Made by a program: the position numbers and the translations under genes
Assembly: GCF_003863365.1 (NCBI RefSeq)
Contig: NZ_RQXT01000003.1
Span: forward strand, 186,001-250,000
Origin: Mesorhizobium tamadayense
Lineage (GTDB): Bacteria; Pseudomonadota; Alphaproteobacteria; Rhizobiales; Rhizobiaceae
Direction: 5' to 3'
DNA length: 64,000 nt
Notes under the pieces: model-generated
What the model was told of the DNA's origin: nothing
The model's input: only the letters and a program-made list of their open reading frames with translations
Databases searched by the model: none
Shown: positions 55,622 through 63,633 of the stretch, in pieces
Numbering within the stretch: the stretch's first letter is position 1
Layout of the letters: every line of letters begins with the position of its first letter

Positions 55622-56344
55622 ATGACCAGTCCAGAGAATTTTCCTTACAGGAACGAATTGCTGCGGCGCATGAGCCAGCCTGATTTGGCGCTCCTGCAAC
55701 CCCACCTCGAGCGGTGCGCACTCGATCTGAGAATGACGATGGAGACTGCCGGTTCAAAGATCGGGGCGGTCTACTTCCTGGAGGAAGGCCTCGGCTCCAT
55801 TGTTGCTATGAATCCCAATGGAAAGGATGCCGAGGTTGGACTGATCGGCTTCGAGGGAATGACAGGCTCCGCTCTGGTGATGGGCGTTGATTACGCTGCG
55901 CTCGAATGCTTCGTTCAGTTGCCGGGTAGCGCAATGCGAATTGAAGCTGATCCATTCAATTCCGCTCTCAGCAATAGCCCAAGCCTGCGGCTCTTTCTTT
56001 TGCGCTATGTCCATGCCCTCCACATCCAGACCAGCTATACCGCCCTGGCAAATGCACGAACGAAAGTGGAAGACCGCTTGGCGCGATGGCTGCTGATGTG
56101 TGCCGACCGGGTGCATGGCGGCCATCTTGCAATCACTCACGAGTTTCTATCGGTCATGCTCGGCGTGAGACGTCCCGGCGTTACTATCGGGCTCCAGGTA
56201 CTGGAAGGGCGCGGGCTAATACGCTCGCGACGTGGCGAAATCACCATTCGAGACCGGGACGGCCTTGTGGCACACGCAAATGGTGCCTATGGGCAGTCGG
56301 AGGCTGAGTATCATCGCTTATTCGGGAACATCGCCCGGCTTTGA
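55622..56344 (+). CDS. Crp/Fnr-family transcriptional regulator
   Basis: 240 residues: an N-terminal cyclic-nucleotide-like beta-roll (FLEEGLGSIVAMNPNGKDAEVGLIGFEGM), a dimerisation helix, and a C-terminal winged helix with LAITHEFLSVMLGVRRPGVTIGLQVLEGRGLI. The cAMP-binding RxS signature is not evident and no Fnr-type cysteine cluster is present, so the signal is unknown. The ATG at 55622 is used; a GTG-type start at 55610 is possible. Codon use is less GC-rich than in the catabolic operons. Confidence 0.85.
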   Translation: MTSPENFPYRNELLRRMSQPDLALLQPHLERCALDLRMTMETAGSKIGAVYFLEEGLGSIVAMNPNGKDAEVGLIGFEGMTGSALVMGVDYAALECFVQLPGSAMRIEADPFNSALSNSPSLRLFLLRYVHALHIQTSYTALANARTKVEDRLARWLLMCADRVHGGHLAITHEFLSVMLGVRRPGVTIGLQVLEGRGLIRSRRGEITIRDRDGLVAHANGAYGQSEAEYHRLFGNIARL

Positions 56345-56518
56345 TTTCCGGTTGTCGATCGCGTATAATTTCCTGGTGGCCTCGTCGGCTGCCACGCCAA
56401 TCAGCGCGTCGAACTCTGGTACCTGATCGATATGACCGCCCGATGCGACGGACCTTCGGATCTGAAGCAGCAGGAGCCTGGCATCGTGCAGGACGGAGGA
56501 AAGGTCGTTCTTGTGCAT
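56318..56518 (-). CDS. Small hypothetical protein
   Basis: 66 residues from the ATG at 56518, which follows GAGG at 6 nt; ATG at 56530 and TTG at 56575 are alternatives. The helical N-terminus HKNDLSSVLHDARLLLLQIRRSV and a polar C-terminus show no known domain. Its 3' end overlaps the Crp-like gene by 27 bp in convergent orientation. Confidence 0.5.
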   Translation of the reverse strand: MHKNDLSSVLHDARLLLLQIRRSVASGGHIDQVPEFDALIGVAADEATRKLYAIDNRKSKPGDVPE

Positions 56519-56757
56519 GGCTCGCCTCATCGTAAGATAGTCGAGAGACCGCGCCGGCAGGCCGTTCTTGCCCAATATACGCTATTCGCAAGAGAATTGT
56601 CGGAAACGTACAAAACTCGACGTACGTGTAACGAGCTTCGAGCGATTTGGTTGCGCCGCTCGGGCCGTGCGGGCCACATGCTTCCTTTTCGCCGCCAGGG
56701 GCGGCCATGCCCTGACGATCCGTGCCGACGCCGGAGAGCTACAGGAGAGCCATCACG

Positions 56758-56976
56758 TTATTCGTGCAGGTCAAAGGCGACAAACAGCCCGCGGCCGGTC
56801 GCCTCCATCACAACCATCGCCACCAATTCGCAGTTGCTCTCGCGCAGATGCGGCCCACGTTCGCGAATGCGTATAATAGCGGTCCTGACGGAAATGATGG
56901 CACCATCCAAATCCATGCTAACAGCTTCCTGCACAAGTTCTTGCGCAGTAGGTCCATGTAGCGTTTGGACGTCCAT
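56758..56976 (-). CDS. Small hypothetical protein
   Basis: 72 residues, starting MDVQTLHGPTAQELVQEAV and ending LVAMVVMEATGRGLFVAFDLHE. The ATG at 56976 has a strong GGGGAGG site 8 nt upstream, which decides the start within a longer open frame. No family is recognised; the pattern suggests a small alpha/beta fold. Confidence 0.6.
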   Translation of the reverse strand: MDVQTLHGPTAQELVQEAVSMDLDGAIISVRTAIIRIRERGPHLRESNCELVAMVVMEATGRGLFVAFDLHE

Positions 56977-57188
56977 CTCTAAGCCTCCCCGAGACAGAAC
57001 CCAAACATTTTGCGGCCCACTCCTGCAGAAATCAACGTCGCAAACGTACCAAGTCACGAGGCCTGAATGTTTGGTACCAATCCGCGAGCGGCGATCCGAT
57101 AGTCGCGCGGCTCGACGCTGATGAACTGACAGGTTTCGATGAGCGAGGCGCCGACGCCCCAGTCCGCACCGCCGTCCGATCCGCAACG

Positions 57189-57395
57189 CTATCTGTTCGT
57201 GCGCATCTTCTGCCTTGGATTGATGCCCCCGGCGGCTGTCGTATCGTTTTCAACGTCGCCCTCGATGGTGTTTTCGCCCTCGAGTTCTAATTCATCGCCT
57301 TCCTTGATTGTGCCCTTCGAGGACCCAATGCCGGGATTGTTCTTGAGATCGGCGTCGCTCGGCTTCTTCCACTTGGGATGTTTGGTTCCAGTCAT
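57189..57395 (-). CDS. Small acidic hydrophilic protein
   Basis: 68 residues, strongly polar (KHPKWKKPSDADLKNNPGIG, GDELELEGENTIEGD), with no hydrophobic core, so probably disordered. The ATG at 57395 is preceded by AAGGAGATG, an excellent ribosome site. Small polar proteins of this look occur in stress regions of rhizobia. Function unknown. Confidence 0.65.
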   Translation of the reverse strand: MTGTKHPKWKKPSDADLKNNPGIGSSKGTIKEGDELELEGENTIEGDVENDTTAAGGINPRQKMRTNR

Positions 57396-57483
57396 GACAC
57401 ATCTCCTTGAGAGAGAGACCTGTTCCAGAAACAGCAGGATGTGACGATTGTTCCGCTCCGCTGCGGCTTCCTGCGGCAACAGC

Positions 57484-59466
57484 CTAAAGGCCAAACGGAT
57501 ATGTGTCTGGGACGCCTGTCGCGGCGTGCTCCGGCCCAATCGGGGTTACCGCAGTGGTCTCGTCAAACCAGACGAAGGCATCGAATTGCTGGGCGAGAGA
57601 AACGTCCGCGTAGTGGCTGTGCAATTCCGTTTCCGGCCGATAGATGACCCCGATGAACCGCTCCAGCCGGCGCTCCAGAAGCCGCCTGCGCAGGCCTTCG
57701 TCGCGGCTGAAATCGAGCAGGAAGCGTGCGATGCCGCAATCGTGACAAAGCCGCTCGTAGCTGTCGCCACGGGAAGGCCGGATCGATTTCACCTCCATCT
57801 TGCCATCCCAGTCGGAGGCTGCGGCGACCGTTCCCGAATGTGTGCCGAAGCCGATCAGCGCTGCCTCGTCACCGAAGCGTTCCCGGCAAAGCTGGCCGAC
57901 ATTCACCTCGTCCCGGACGGTGCCCATCTCGGTGTAGCGGGCGTCGCCAATGTGAGAGTTATGCGCCCACACCACTGCCTTGGCGTTCTGGCCGCGCGCC
58001 TCAAGCAAATGTTCCAGGGTTTCGAACATATGAGTGTCGCGCAGATTCCACGACTGCGAGCCGCCATAGTACATGGTTCGATAGTAACGCTCGGCTGAAG
58101 CGACAAGCCTTGCGTTCTGCGTGGCATCGAGCAGGTCCGCGCCGTCTTGCCCGGCACGTTCGAGTTGCCTCGCCAGCATGTCTCGGCATTGCTGCAGCAC
58201 CGCTTTCTCGCAGTCCTTATAGCCATCGGTAAGTGCCGCGCGGCCGTAGGTGGAGGGTTCGTTCTGCCACGGCGTCAGGCAGCCGTAGCGTTCGCGGGCA
58301 ATGGCTGCCGCCTGCGGATCGACACGGTCAAGATACTGCAGGACCGCAGCGATGGACCCGCTCATGTTGTAGATGTCGAGACCATAGAAGCCTGTCTGGC
58401 GGAACGGCTCGAGCTTTTCATTATGCCTCCGCAGCCAGTCGACAAACGCTGCGACATCGGTGTTGCGCCACATCCAGGTGGGAAATCGCTGGAACGGTGG
58501 ATCAAAGCTGGCTGGAGACAGTCGGTGGCGGACGTAGCGATCGATCGCCGCGGCGTCGGGCCAGTCGGCCTCGACAGCCACGATCGTGAAGCCGTGCTCC
58601 ACGAGCCTTCGGGTTATCGCGGCGCGGGCTCGGTAGAACTCGGACGTGCCATGACTGGCCTCGCCCAGCAACACGACGCGCCGATCAGCAAACCGGTCGA
58701 ACAGTTCGCCGAATGCCGGATCGTCGAAATCCGGAAGCGGTTCGGCCGCCGCTGCGATCATGTCCGGCAGTCTGCGAGCGGTGCGGGTCAGACGATCGGT
58801 CACAGTGCGGTCGCCGTTTTCGGGCCAGCCTTGCTCGCCGATCAGGGGAACAAAGCGCACGCCGCCGAAATCTTCCTCGGTGTAGGTCGCCGCTCCGGTT
58901 CGCACGACCTTCAGAAGGCGCTGCTCATCCTGTTCGTCGCCGATCGGGATGACCAGCCTGCCGCCGACGTCCAGTTGCTCCTGAAGCGCCGCCGGCGCGC
59001 CTGGTCCACCTGCCGCGACAATGATGGCGTCGAACGGAGCGGCTTCGGGCCAACCTTTGGTGCCATCGCCAGTCCGCACCTCGATATTGCGATAGCCAAG
59101 TTTATCGAATCGTCGTCTTGCTGTTTCCGCCAAACCGGGGTGCCGCTCGATCGTATAGACATGCTCGACGATGCGGCTCATTACGGCGGCCGCGTAGCCG
59201 GAGCCTGTGCCTACCTCGAGCACATGATCGCCCGGTCTGACTTCCGCCATTTCGATCATGAGGGCGACGATGTAGGGCTGCGATATCGTCTGGCCGTCGG
59301 CGATCGGCAATGGCCCGTCTTCATAGGCGAATTCTTCGAAGCCCGGATCGACAAAGGCTTCGCGCGGAACCTCGCGCATTGCTTGCAGGATCTCCCGATC
59401 GTGGATGCCGCGGCGGCTGATGTGGACGTCGACCATCCGATTGCGTTCACGAGAAAGATCTAGCAA
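57484..59466 (-). CDS. Protein-L-isoaspartate methyltransferase fused to an erythromycin-esterase-like domain
   Basis: 660 residues. Residues 1-215 are a PCMT domain: RMVDVHISRRGIHDREIL, GQTISQPYIVALM, LEVGTGSGYAAAVMSRIV and PIGDEQDEQRLLKV. Residues about 250-650 are an EreA/EreB-like esterase: VVLLGEASHGTSEFYRAR, FTIVAVEADWPDAAAIDRYVR, WMWRNTDVAAFVDWLRRHNE, GLDIYNM and VVWAHNSHIGDARYTEMG, containing the expected glutamate and histidines. The TTG at 59466 has GGGAG at 8 nt and keeps the conserved N-terminus; ATG at 59436 is the alternative. Such fusions exist in rhizobia. The role is unknown, and macrolide resistance is not implied. Confidence 0.88.
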   Translation of the reverse strand: MLDLSRERNRMVDVHISRRGIHDREILQAMREVPREAFVDPGFEEFAYEDGPLPIADGQTISQPYIVALMIEMAEVRPGDHVLEVGTGSGYAAAVMSRIVEHVYTIERHPGLAETARRRFDKLGYRNIEVRTGDGTKGWPEAAPFDAIIVAAGGPGAPAALQEQLDVGGRLVIPIGDEQDEQRLLKVVRTGAATYTEEDFGGVRFVPLIGEQGWPENGDRTVTDRLTRTARRLPDMIAAAAEPLPDFDDPAFGELFDRFADRRVVLLGEASHGTSEFYRARAAITRRLVEHGFTIVAVEADWPDAAAIDRYVRHRLSPASFDPPFQRFPTWMWRNTDVAAFVDWLRRHNEKLEPFRQTGFYGLDIYNMSGSIAAVLQYLDRVDPQAAAIARERYGCLTPWQNEPSTYGRAALTDGYKDCEKAVLQQCRDMLARQLERAGQDGADLLDATQNARLVASAERYYRTMYYGGSQSWNLRDTHMFETLEHLLEARGQNAKAVVWAHNSHIGDARYTEMGTVRDEVNVGQLCRERFGDEAALIGFGTHSGTVAAASDWDGKMEVKSIRPSRGDSYERLCHDCGIARFLLDFSRDEGLRRRLLERRLERFIGVIYRPETELHSHYADVSLAQQFDAFVWFDETTAVTPIGPEHAATGVPDTYPFGL

Positions 59467-59893
59467 TTCTTCGTCTCCCGTATCCTTAGCTCACGAGCTC
59501 ACGGGCTTGTTCCCGGCGCGGGCCATCGGCGACATCTGGTGCCTTTCTCTCCTGGATCCCTAACCCGTGCGGGGCCTCAAGGTTCCTCGCGGTGCATGAG
59601 GGATTCTTGGACCTGGTTGTACTCGGGCACCAACACCGATGGCGCATACAGTCCGGCCACGTATCGCCGTCGTAAGCTCTAGCGACATGCTGTCGCTCAA
59701 TACGTTCTTATCTTCGGCCTGACACCGCGCTCGATTGGGCTCTGTTCTGCGACAACATATCCCCAGCGATAACTGCCAGGAGAGTGTCGGCGCCCTGCAT
59801 TCGTCGGCGGAACATGGGCCACGGGGGCGCTGCCCTGCACGAATGCTGCTGAATGAAGGTTTTGCGACAGCGTCATACGCGGTCGTGGCCAAA
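59467..59893. other. Intergenic region upstream of the PCMT-esterase gene
   Basis: 427 bp with no frame of gene-like composition on either strand. It should contain the PCMT-esterase promoter near 59470-59560; no clear -35/-10 was read. Nothing else is seen. Confidence 0.4.
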
Positions 59894-60037
59894 CTAGACA
59901 AACATCATGACGATAGTCGCGCCGAGGACTATCAGAACTAGCCCGCCAAGAAGCATTGGCAGAAGACTGTTGTCGGAGTCGATACCAGAATCGATCTCCC
60001 TCGGGAACGGCTTGTCCTTCTTCTTTGGGTCAGGCAT
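59894..60037 (-). CDS. Tiny single-pass membrane protein
   Basis: 47 residues: a charged N-terminus (PDPKKKDKPFPREIDSGIDSD) and one membrane segment (LLPMLLGGLVLIVLGATIVMM). The ATG at 60037 has GGAG upstream; the open frame extends to 60082 without conservation. No family recognised. Many rhizobia carry such tiny membrane proteins. Confidence 0.5.
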   Translation of the reverse strand: MPDPKKKDKPFPREIDSGIDSDNSLLPMLLGGLVLIVLGATIVMMFV

Positions 60038-60974
60038 CGGGCGTCTCCATCGGAGCAAAACGGCGTGTAACGAAACAATCATGCGACGTTGTGCGCGGCG
60101 CCGTTTCTAGCGGGTCTTTTCGGGCTGCCAAGGAAGTCCTTCGGCGTCAGCATGATGTCGGCCAGCGTGTAGCGGTCCAGGGTGCTCTGGAACGAGGCAA
60201 AGGCGACGGACTGCTCGTGAAGGCGGGTTACGGCGCTCTTGTGCTGGCCTTAGAAGGCCTTGCGTTTTGGGCCGATGCACTCAGCCTCCGGCAACGGATC
60301 GACGCACGTCTATGGTGATTATCGACGCCGACAGAGCCGCGCCCAGCCGCCCACCGTCCCGACAACACCGCGCGGAGGCGCAACGAAGCGGTCTGTCCGC
60401 ATTCACCCCAGAGCTTCCCGACGGCGGTCACGCCATCGCCGACATCTGCCGAAATCCGAAATCCCCATAGCCATCGCCTGTGGCCCGCGGGTTCCTTCCT
60501 CGGGGACTTTCGTACGCCTGCCGGCACCCGAAACTCTTCACGATCTCGGTCATCTAAGCCATCCCGGCCGCCCACCAAAAGCGGTCATAGCTGGTGTCAA
60601 CGCCACGGGCGAGGTTGCGCCATGAGCAGATCTCCACAATGATTCCAGGAAGATCGCGTTTCGATCCCAAAAACGGACTTCGCAGTGTCCTTGCGGATGC
60701 CGGCTGGACCCAGATTGCACCCTTAGGCGCGTGGCGGCACAGCTGCACAACAAGCAATGCACCGGTGAGGGACAGCTGATGGCGACAAAAAAGCGCGGGT
60801 TGCTTCTGATCGAACCACGTCGAACGTCGCCTGTCTCGTTTGCAAATTTTTGCCCATTCGGCGCTTGCTAACCGTGGCCGAACACTCTTGCAGTTTCAAA
60901 TAATATCCCGTAGGCTGTTTTCATATCTGAAAGAAAATTTGTTAAATTCTTTCCATTTATGAAAGCCTGAGCGT
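60038..60974. other. Eroded intergenic region with a possible gene remnant
   Basis: 937 bp without an intact gene. On the minus strand, about 60097-60234, a frame reads HKSAVTRLHEQSVAFASFQ and continues STLDRYTLADIMLTPKDFLG. This has coding-like composition but no start, with a stop just upstream, so it looks like the 3' remnant of a gene I cannot name. The last 150 bp are AT-rich and hold the lrp promoter. The rest shows nothing. Confidence 0.4.
60919..60965. promoter_or_regulatory. AT-rich leader with dyads upstream of the lrp-like gene
   Basis: TTTCA-TATC-TGAAA (60919-60932) and CTTTC-N7-GAAAG (60949-60965) are two inverted repeats about 30 bp apart in an AT-rich stretch. They are placed right before the TTG start of the Lrp-type gene and are plausible autoregulatory Lrp sites. 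Confidence 0.5.
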
Positions 60975-61484
60975 TTGCGGGAACATCTCGATCAGACCGA
61001 CCGGCGACTGGTCAAGCTGCTGTCGCAGGATGCGCAGCTTGGCGTCAATCGCCTCGCCGAGAAGATGGCGATCTCGGTGCCGACTGTGCGCATGCGGCTG
61101 CGCAACCTACTCGACCGCAACCTGCTCAAGATCGTCGGGCTGCTCAACCTGACCGAGCGCCCGGAACTGATTTCGGCGATCGTCGGCATCAACGCGCAGG
61201 GGCGCGGCCGCGCCCGGGAACTGGCGCAGCGTATCTCCGAACTGCCTTTCGTGAACTCGGCCTCCGTCGTCACCGGGCGCTTCGACATCATCGTCGACGT
61301 GACCGTGGCCGGCGATGTCGCCGATCTCTATCGCATCACCAGCGAGTTGATCCCTGGAGCGGGTATTCCAGGTGAAGTCGTGCGCAGCGAGACCTTCGTC
61401 GTCATGGCGTCCTGCAACAAGTGGGTCAGCCTGCCGGAAGGCTGCTGGTCGGAGGAAACGCCGGCGCGCAAGGAGCCGACATGA
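60975..61484 (+). CDS. Lrp/AsnC-family transcriptional regulator
   Basis: 169 residues. The N-terminal helix-turn-helix reads LDQTDRRLVKLLSQDAQLGVNRLAEKMAISVPTVRMRLRNLLDRNLLKIVG. The C-terminal RAM/AsnC ligand domain contains SASVVTGRFDIIVDVTVAGDVADLYRI. The start must be the TTG at 60975, because a TGA lies in frame at 60960 and no ATG or GTG follows before the conserved region. It overlaps the next gene by 4 bp, so it likely controls the amino-acid enzyme and transporter behind it. Confidence 0.88.
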   Translation: MREHLDQTDRRLVKLLSQDAQLGVNRLAEKMAISVPTVRMRLRNLLDRNLLKIVGLLNLTERPELISAIVGINAQGRGRARELAQRISELPFVNSASVVTGRFDIIVDVTVAGDVADLYRITSELIPGAGIPGEVVRSETFVVMASCNKWVSLPEGCWSEETPARKEPT

Positions 61485-62644
61485 AGATCGCGGTTCTCGG
61501 CGGTCTCGGCTTGCAAGGCCGGGCGGCGATCGCCGATCTCGTCGCCAGCGCAGGTGTCGAAGAAGTCGTCTGCGTCGATACCGCGCCGGACGGGGCGGCT
61601 CGGCTTGGCGGCTTGACCGACCTTGGGCGCGTTCGTTTCGTCGTCCCTGAGGGAGCGATCGGCACGGTGCTGGCCGATGTGCTGACGGGCGTCGACGCGG
61701 CCATCGACCTGTTGCCGCAACCGCTGATGCGCGAGGCAGTGCAAGCCGCCATCGCGACGCAAACGCCGCTGGTCACTACCAACTACAGCAAGGCCATCGC
61801 CGATCTCGCTCCGGCGGCGGAAAAGGCCGGCGTTTCAATCATGACCGAATGCGGGCTCGACCCCGGCATCGACCTTGTGCTTTACGTGCGTGCCGCCCGG
61901 CAGTTCGACACCATCACCTCAATCGATTCCTATTGCGGCGGCATCCCCGAGCCGAAGGCGATCGCCAAGCCGCTGTGCTACAAGGTGAGCTGGAACTTCG
62001 ACATGGTTCTGGCCAGCCAGAACCGCGACAGCGTGATGATTGAAGACGGTGGGCGGGTCGAAGTTCCGGCCGGCCGGCAGCACGACAATCACTTTATTCA
62101 CGAGATCGAAGTCGCGGGCTTGGGCCGCCTGGAAGCCTTCCCCAATGGCGACGCACTGCATTATGTCGAGATGCTGGCGGCCGCCAAGGAGCTGCGCCGC
62201 TCCGGCCGCTATACGCTGCGTTGGCCGGGGTGGTCGGAGTTCTGGGCACCGCTCAAAGAGCTTGGCTTCCTCTCCGAGGACAAGCTGCCTGGCCTCGGCA
62301 CCAGCCCACGCGAGTTTCTCGGCCGGCTACTCGGGCCGCAATTGCAATATGGCGCCGACGAGAAGGACCTTTGCGTGATGCGCAATGTCTTTTCGGGCGC
62401 GCAAGGCGGCCGCGGCAAGACGGTGACGTCGGATCTGATCATCGAACGCGACCTCCAATCCGGCCTGTTCGGCATGAGCCTCGGCGTCGGCTACCCCGCG
62501 AGCATCGTGGCGCAGATGCTGGCGCGGGGCGATATCGCCACTTCCGGCCTGCTCAACCCGCTGCTGCATGTGCCTGACGGCCGCTTTCTCGACCAACTGG
62601 CGATGCGCGGCATCCGGGTCACTGAGACGGTCCGTTGGGATTAG
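61481..62644 (+). CDS. Saccharopine-dehydrogenase-family enzyme, possibly lysine 6-dehydrogenase-like
   Basis: 387 residues. The Rossmann motif KIAVLGGLGLQGRAAIADL is followed by AAIDLLPQPLMREAVQAAI and VSIMTECGLDPGIDLVLYV, then GGIPEPKAIAKPLCYKVSW. This arrangement is that of saccharopine dehydrogenase, lysine 6-dehydrogenase and carboxynorspermidine dehydrogenase relatives. The Lrp-type regulator upstream and an amino-acid ABC importer downstream favour oxidation of an imported basic amino acid. The exact substrate is unknown. Confidence 0.8.
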   Translation: MKIAVLGGLGLQGRAAIADLVASAGVEEVVCVDTAPDGAARLGGLTDLGRVRFVVPEGAIGTVLADVLTGVDAAIDLLPQPLMREAVQAAIATQTPLVTTNYSKAIADLAPAAEKAGVSIMTECGLDPGIDLVLYVRAARQFDTITSIDSYCGGIPEPKAIAKPLCYKVSWNFDMVLASQNRDSVMIEDGGRVEVPAGRQHDNHFIHEIEVAGLGRLEAFPNGDALHYVEMLAAAKELRRSGRYTLRWPGWSEFWAPLKELGFLSEDKLPGLGTSPREFLGRLLGPQLQYGADEKDLCVMRNVFSGAQGGRGKTVTSDLIIERDLQSGLFGMSLGVGYPASIVAQMLARGDIATSGLLNPLLHVPDGRFLDQLAMRGIRVTETVRWD

Positions 62645-62754
62645 GAGTTTTCGAGCGGTAGTCGCCGCCGGCATCGGCACTGCTGCTCAAAAAGCACCCC
62701 GAAGGGTGGAACACCAACGACAGAATGGAACAACAAATCAAGGAGGAATGCCCA

Positions 62755-63543
62755 ATGAAGATTGCCAAGCTTTTCATCGCCGGACTTGCGCTCGCCGGGC
62801 TCACCACTGCTGCCAGTGCGGGAACCCTGGACGACATCACCAAGCGCGGCGAACTGCGCGTCGCCGTGCAGACGCAAGGACCGCCCTTCTCGCTTGTTGG
62901 TGCGGCCGGCGAACGCACCGGCAGTTCGGTCGAACTTGCCGAACTGATGGCCAAGGAAATGGGCGTCAAGATCACCTTCCTCGACTTCGACTGGGACGGG
63001 TTGATCCCGGCACTGCTTTCGGGCAAGGCCGATCTGCTGGTCGCCGACATGACGCCGACGCTGGCGCGCGGCATGAAAGTCGCCTTCACGACGCCTTACA
63101 TGTATACGGGTAGCACCGTCTTCACCAAGGCCGACAGCAAGTTCAAGACCACCGAGGACTGCAAGGCCAAGGGCACCAAGATTGCCGTGCTGTTGGGTGC
63201 CACCGGCGAGAAGGAAGCCAAGACCGCCTTCCCCGATGCCGACATCAAGAGCTACAAGGGCGGCGGTCCGCTGCTGCTCGACGCCGTCAATAACGGCCAG
63301 GCAGATTGCGGCGTCAACGACATCTCGGCGGTCAAGGGTCAGTCGACCGCCTATCCGGCCGGCAGCTTCACCATCATGCCCGACCTCCTGTCGAAGGAGC
63401 CGCTTGCGTTCGCCACACGCTATGACGAGCCGGACCTGCTGGTCTGGATGAACCTGTTCCTCAGCCAGGTCAGCATCGACGGCCGCCTGCAGAAGAACCT
63501 CGACTACTGGGTCAATTCCGACGCCTGGAAGAAAGACCATTAA
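62755..63543 (+). CDS. Amino-acid ABC transporter substrate-binding protein (family 3)
   Basis: 262 residues, with a signal peptide of about 22 residues ending TTAASA-GTL. Mature features are LDDITKRGELRVAVQTQGPPFS, GSSVELAELMAKEMGVKITFLDFDWDGLIPALLSGKADLLVADMTPT in overlapping order, and two cysteines (EDCKAKG, QADCGVND) that may form a disulfide. The ATG at 62755 has AGGAGG 8 nt upstream. The ligand is probably the amino acid metabolised by the preceding enzyme. Confidence 0.9.
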   Translation: MKIAKLFIAGLALAGLTTAASAGTLDDITKRGELRVAVQTQGPPFSLVGAAGERTGSSVELAELMAKEMGVKITFLDFDWDGLIPALLSGKADLLVADMTPTLARGMKVAFTTPYMYTGSTVFTKADSKFKTTEDCKAKGTKIAVLLGATGEKEAKTAFPDADIKSYKGGGPLLLDAVNNGQADCGVNDISAVKGQSTAYPAGSFTIMPDLLSKEPLAFATRYDEPDLLVWMNLFLSQVSIDGRLQKNLDYWVNSDAWKKDH

Positions 63544-63554
63544 GCAGCGATAGA

Positions 63555-63598
63555 TCCGGGCGGTTTCGCGCGCGCCTGGCGCCGCGAAACCGCCCGGA
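63555..63598 (+). promoter_or_regulatory. Long stem-loop behind the amino-acid binding-protein gene
   Basis: A perfect 16-bp stem (TCCGGGCGGTTTCGCG / CGCGAAACCGCCCGGA) encloses a 12-nt loop, 11 bp behind the stop. No U-tract follows; the permease gene starts 36 bp later. Likely an RNA-stabilising or attenuating hairpin. Confidence 0.75.
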
Positions 63599-63633
63599 AT
63601 TCGCTTCGTCCGCTTTGGGGAAACCACCTGGCG

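Noticed and set aside
57484-58700. Macrolide resistance gene
   Set aside because: The esterase-like half is part of a chromosomal fusion with a protein-repair enzyme and has no mobile-element context.
59560-59901. 113-codon minus-strand frame
   Set aside because: Composition is not gene-like, there is no ribosome site, and it overlaps the small membrane-protein gene end.
60228-60625. Overlapping frames of 116-121 codons on both strands
   Set aside because: Arg-rich, low-complexity translations without domains or ribosome sites.
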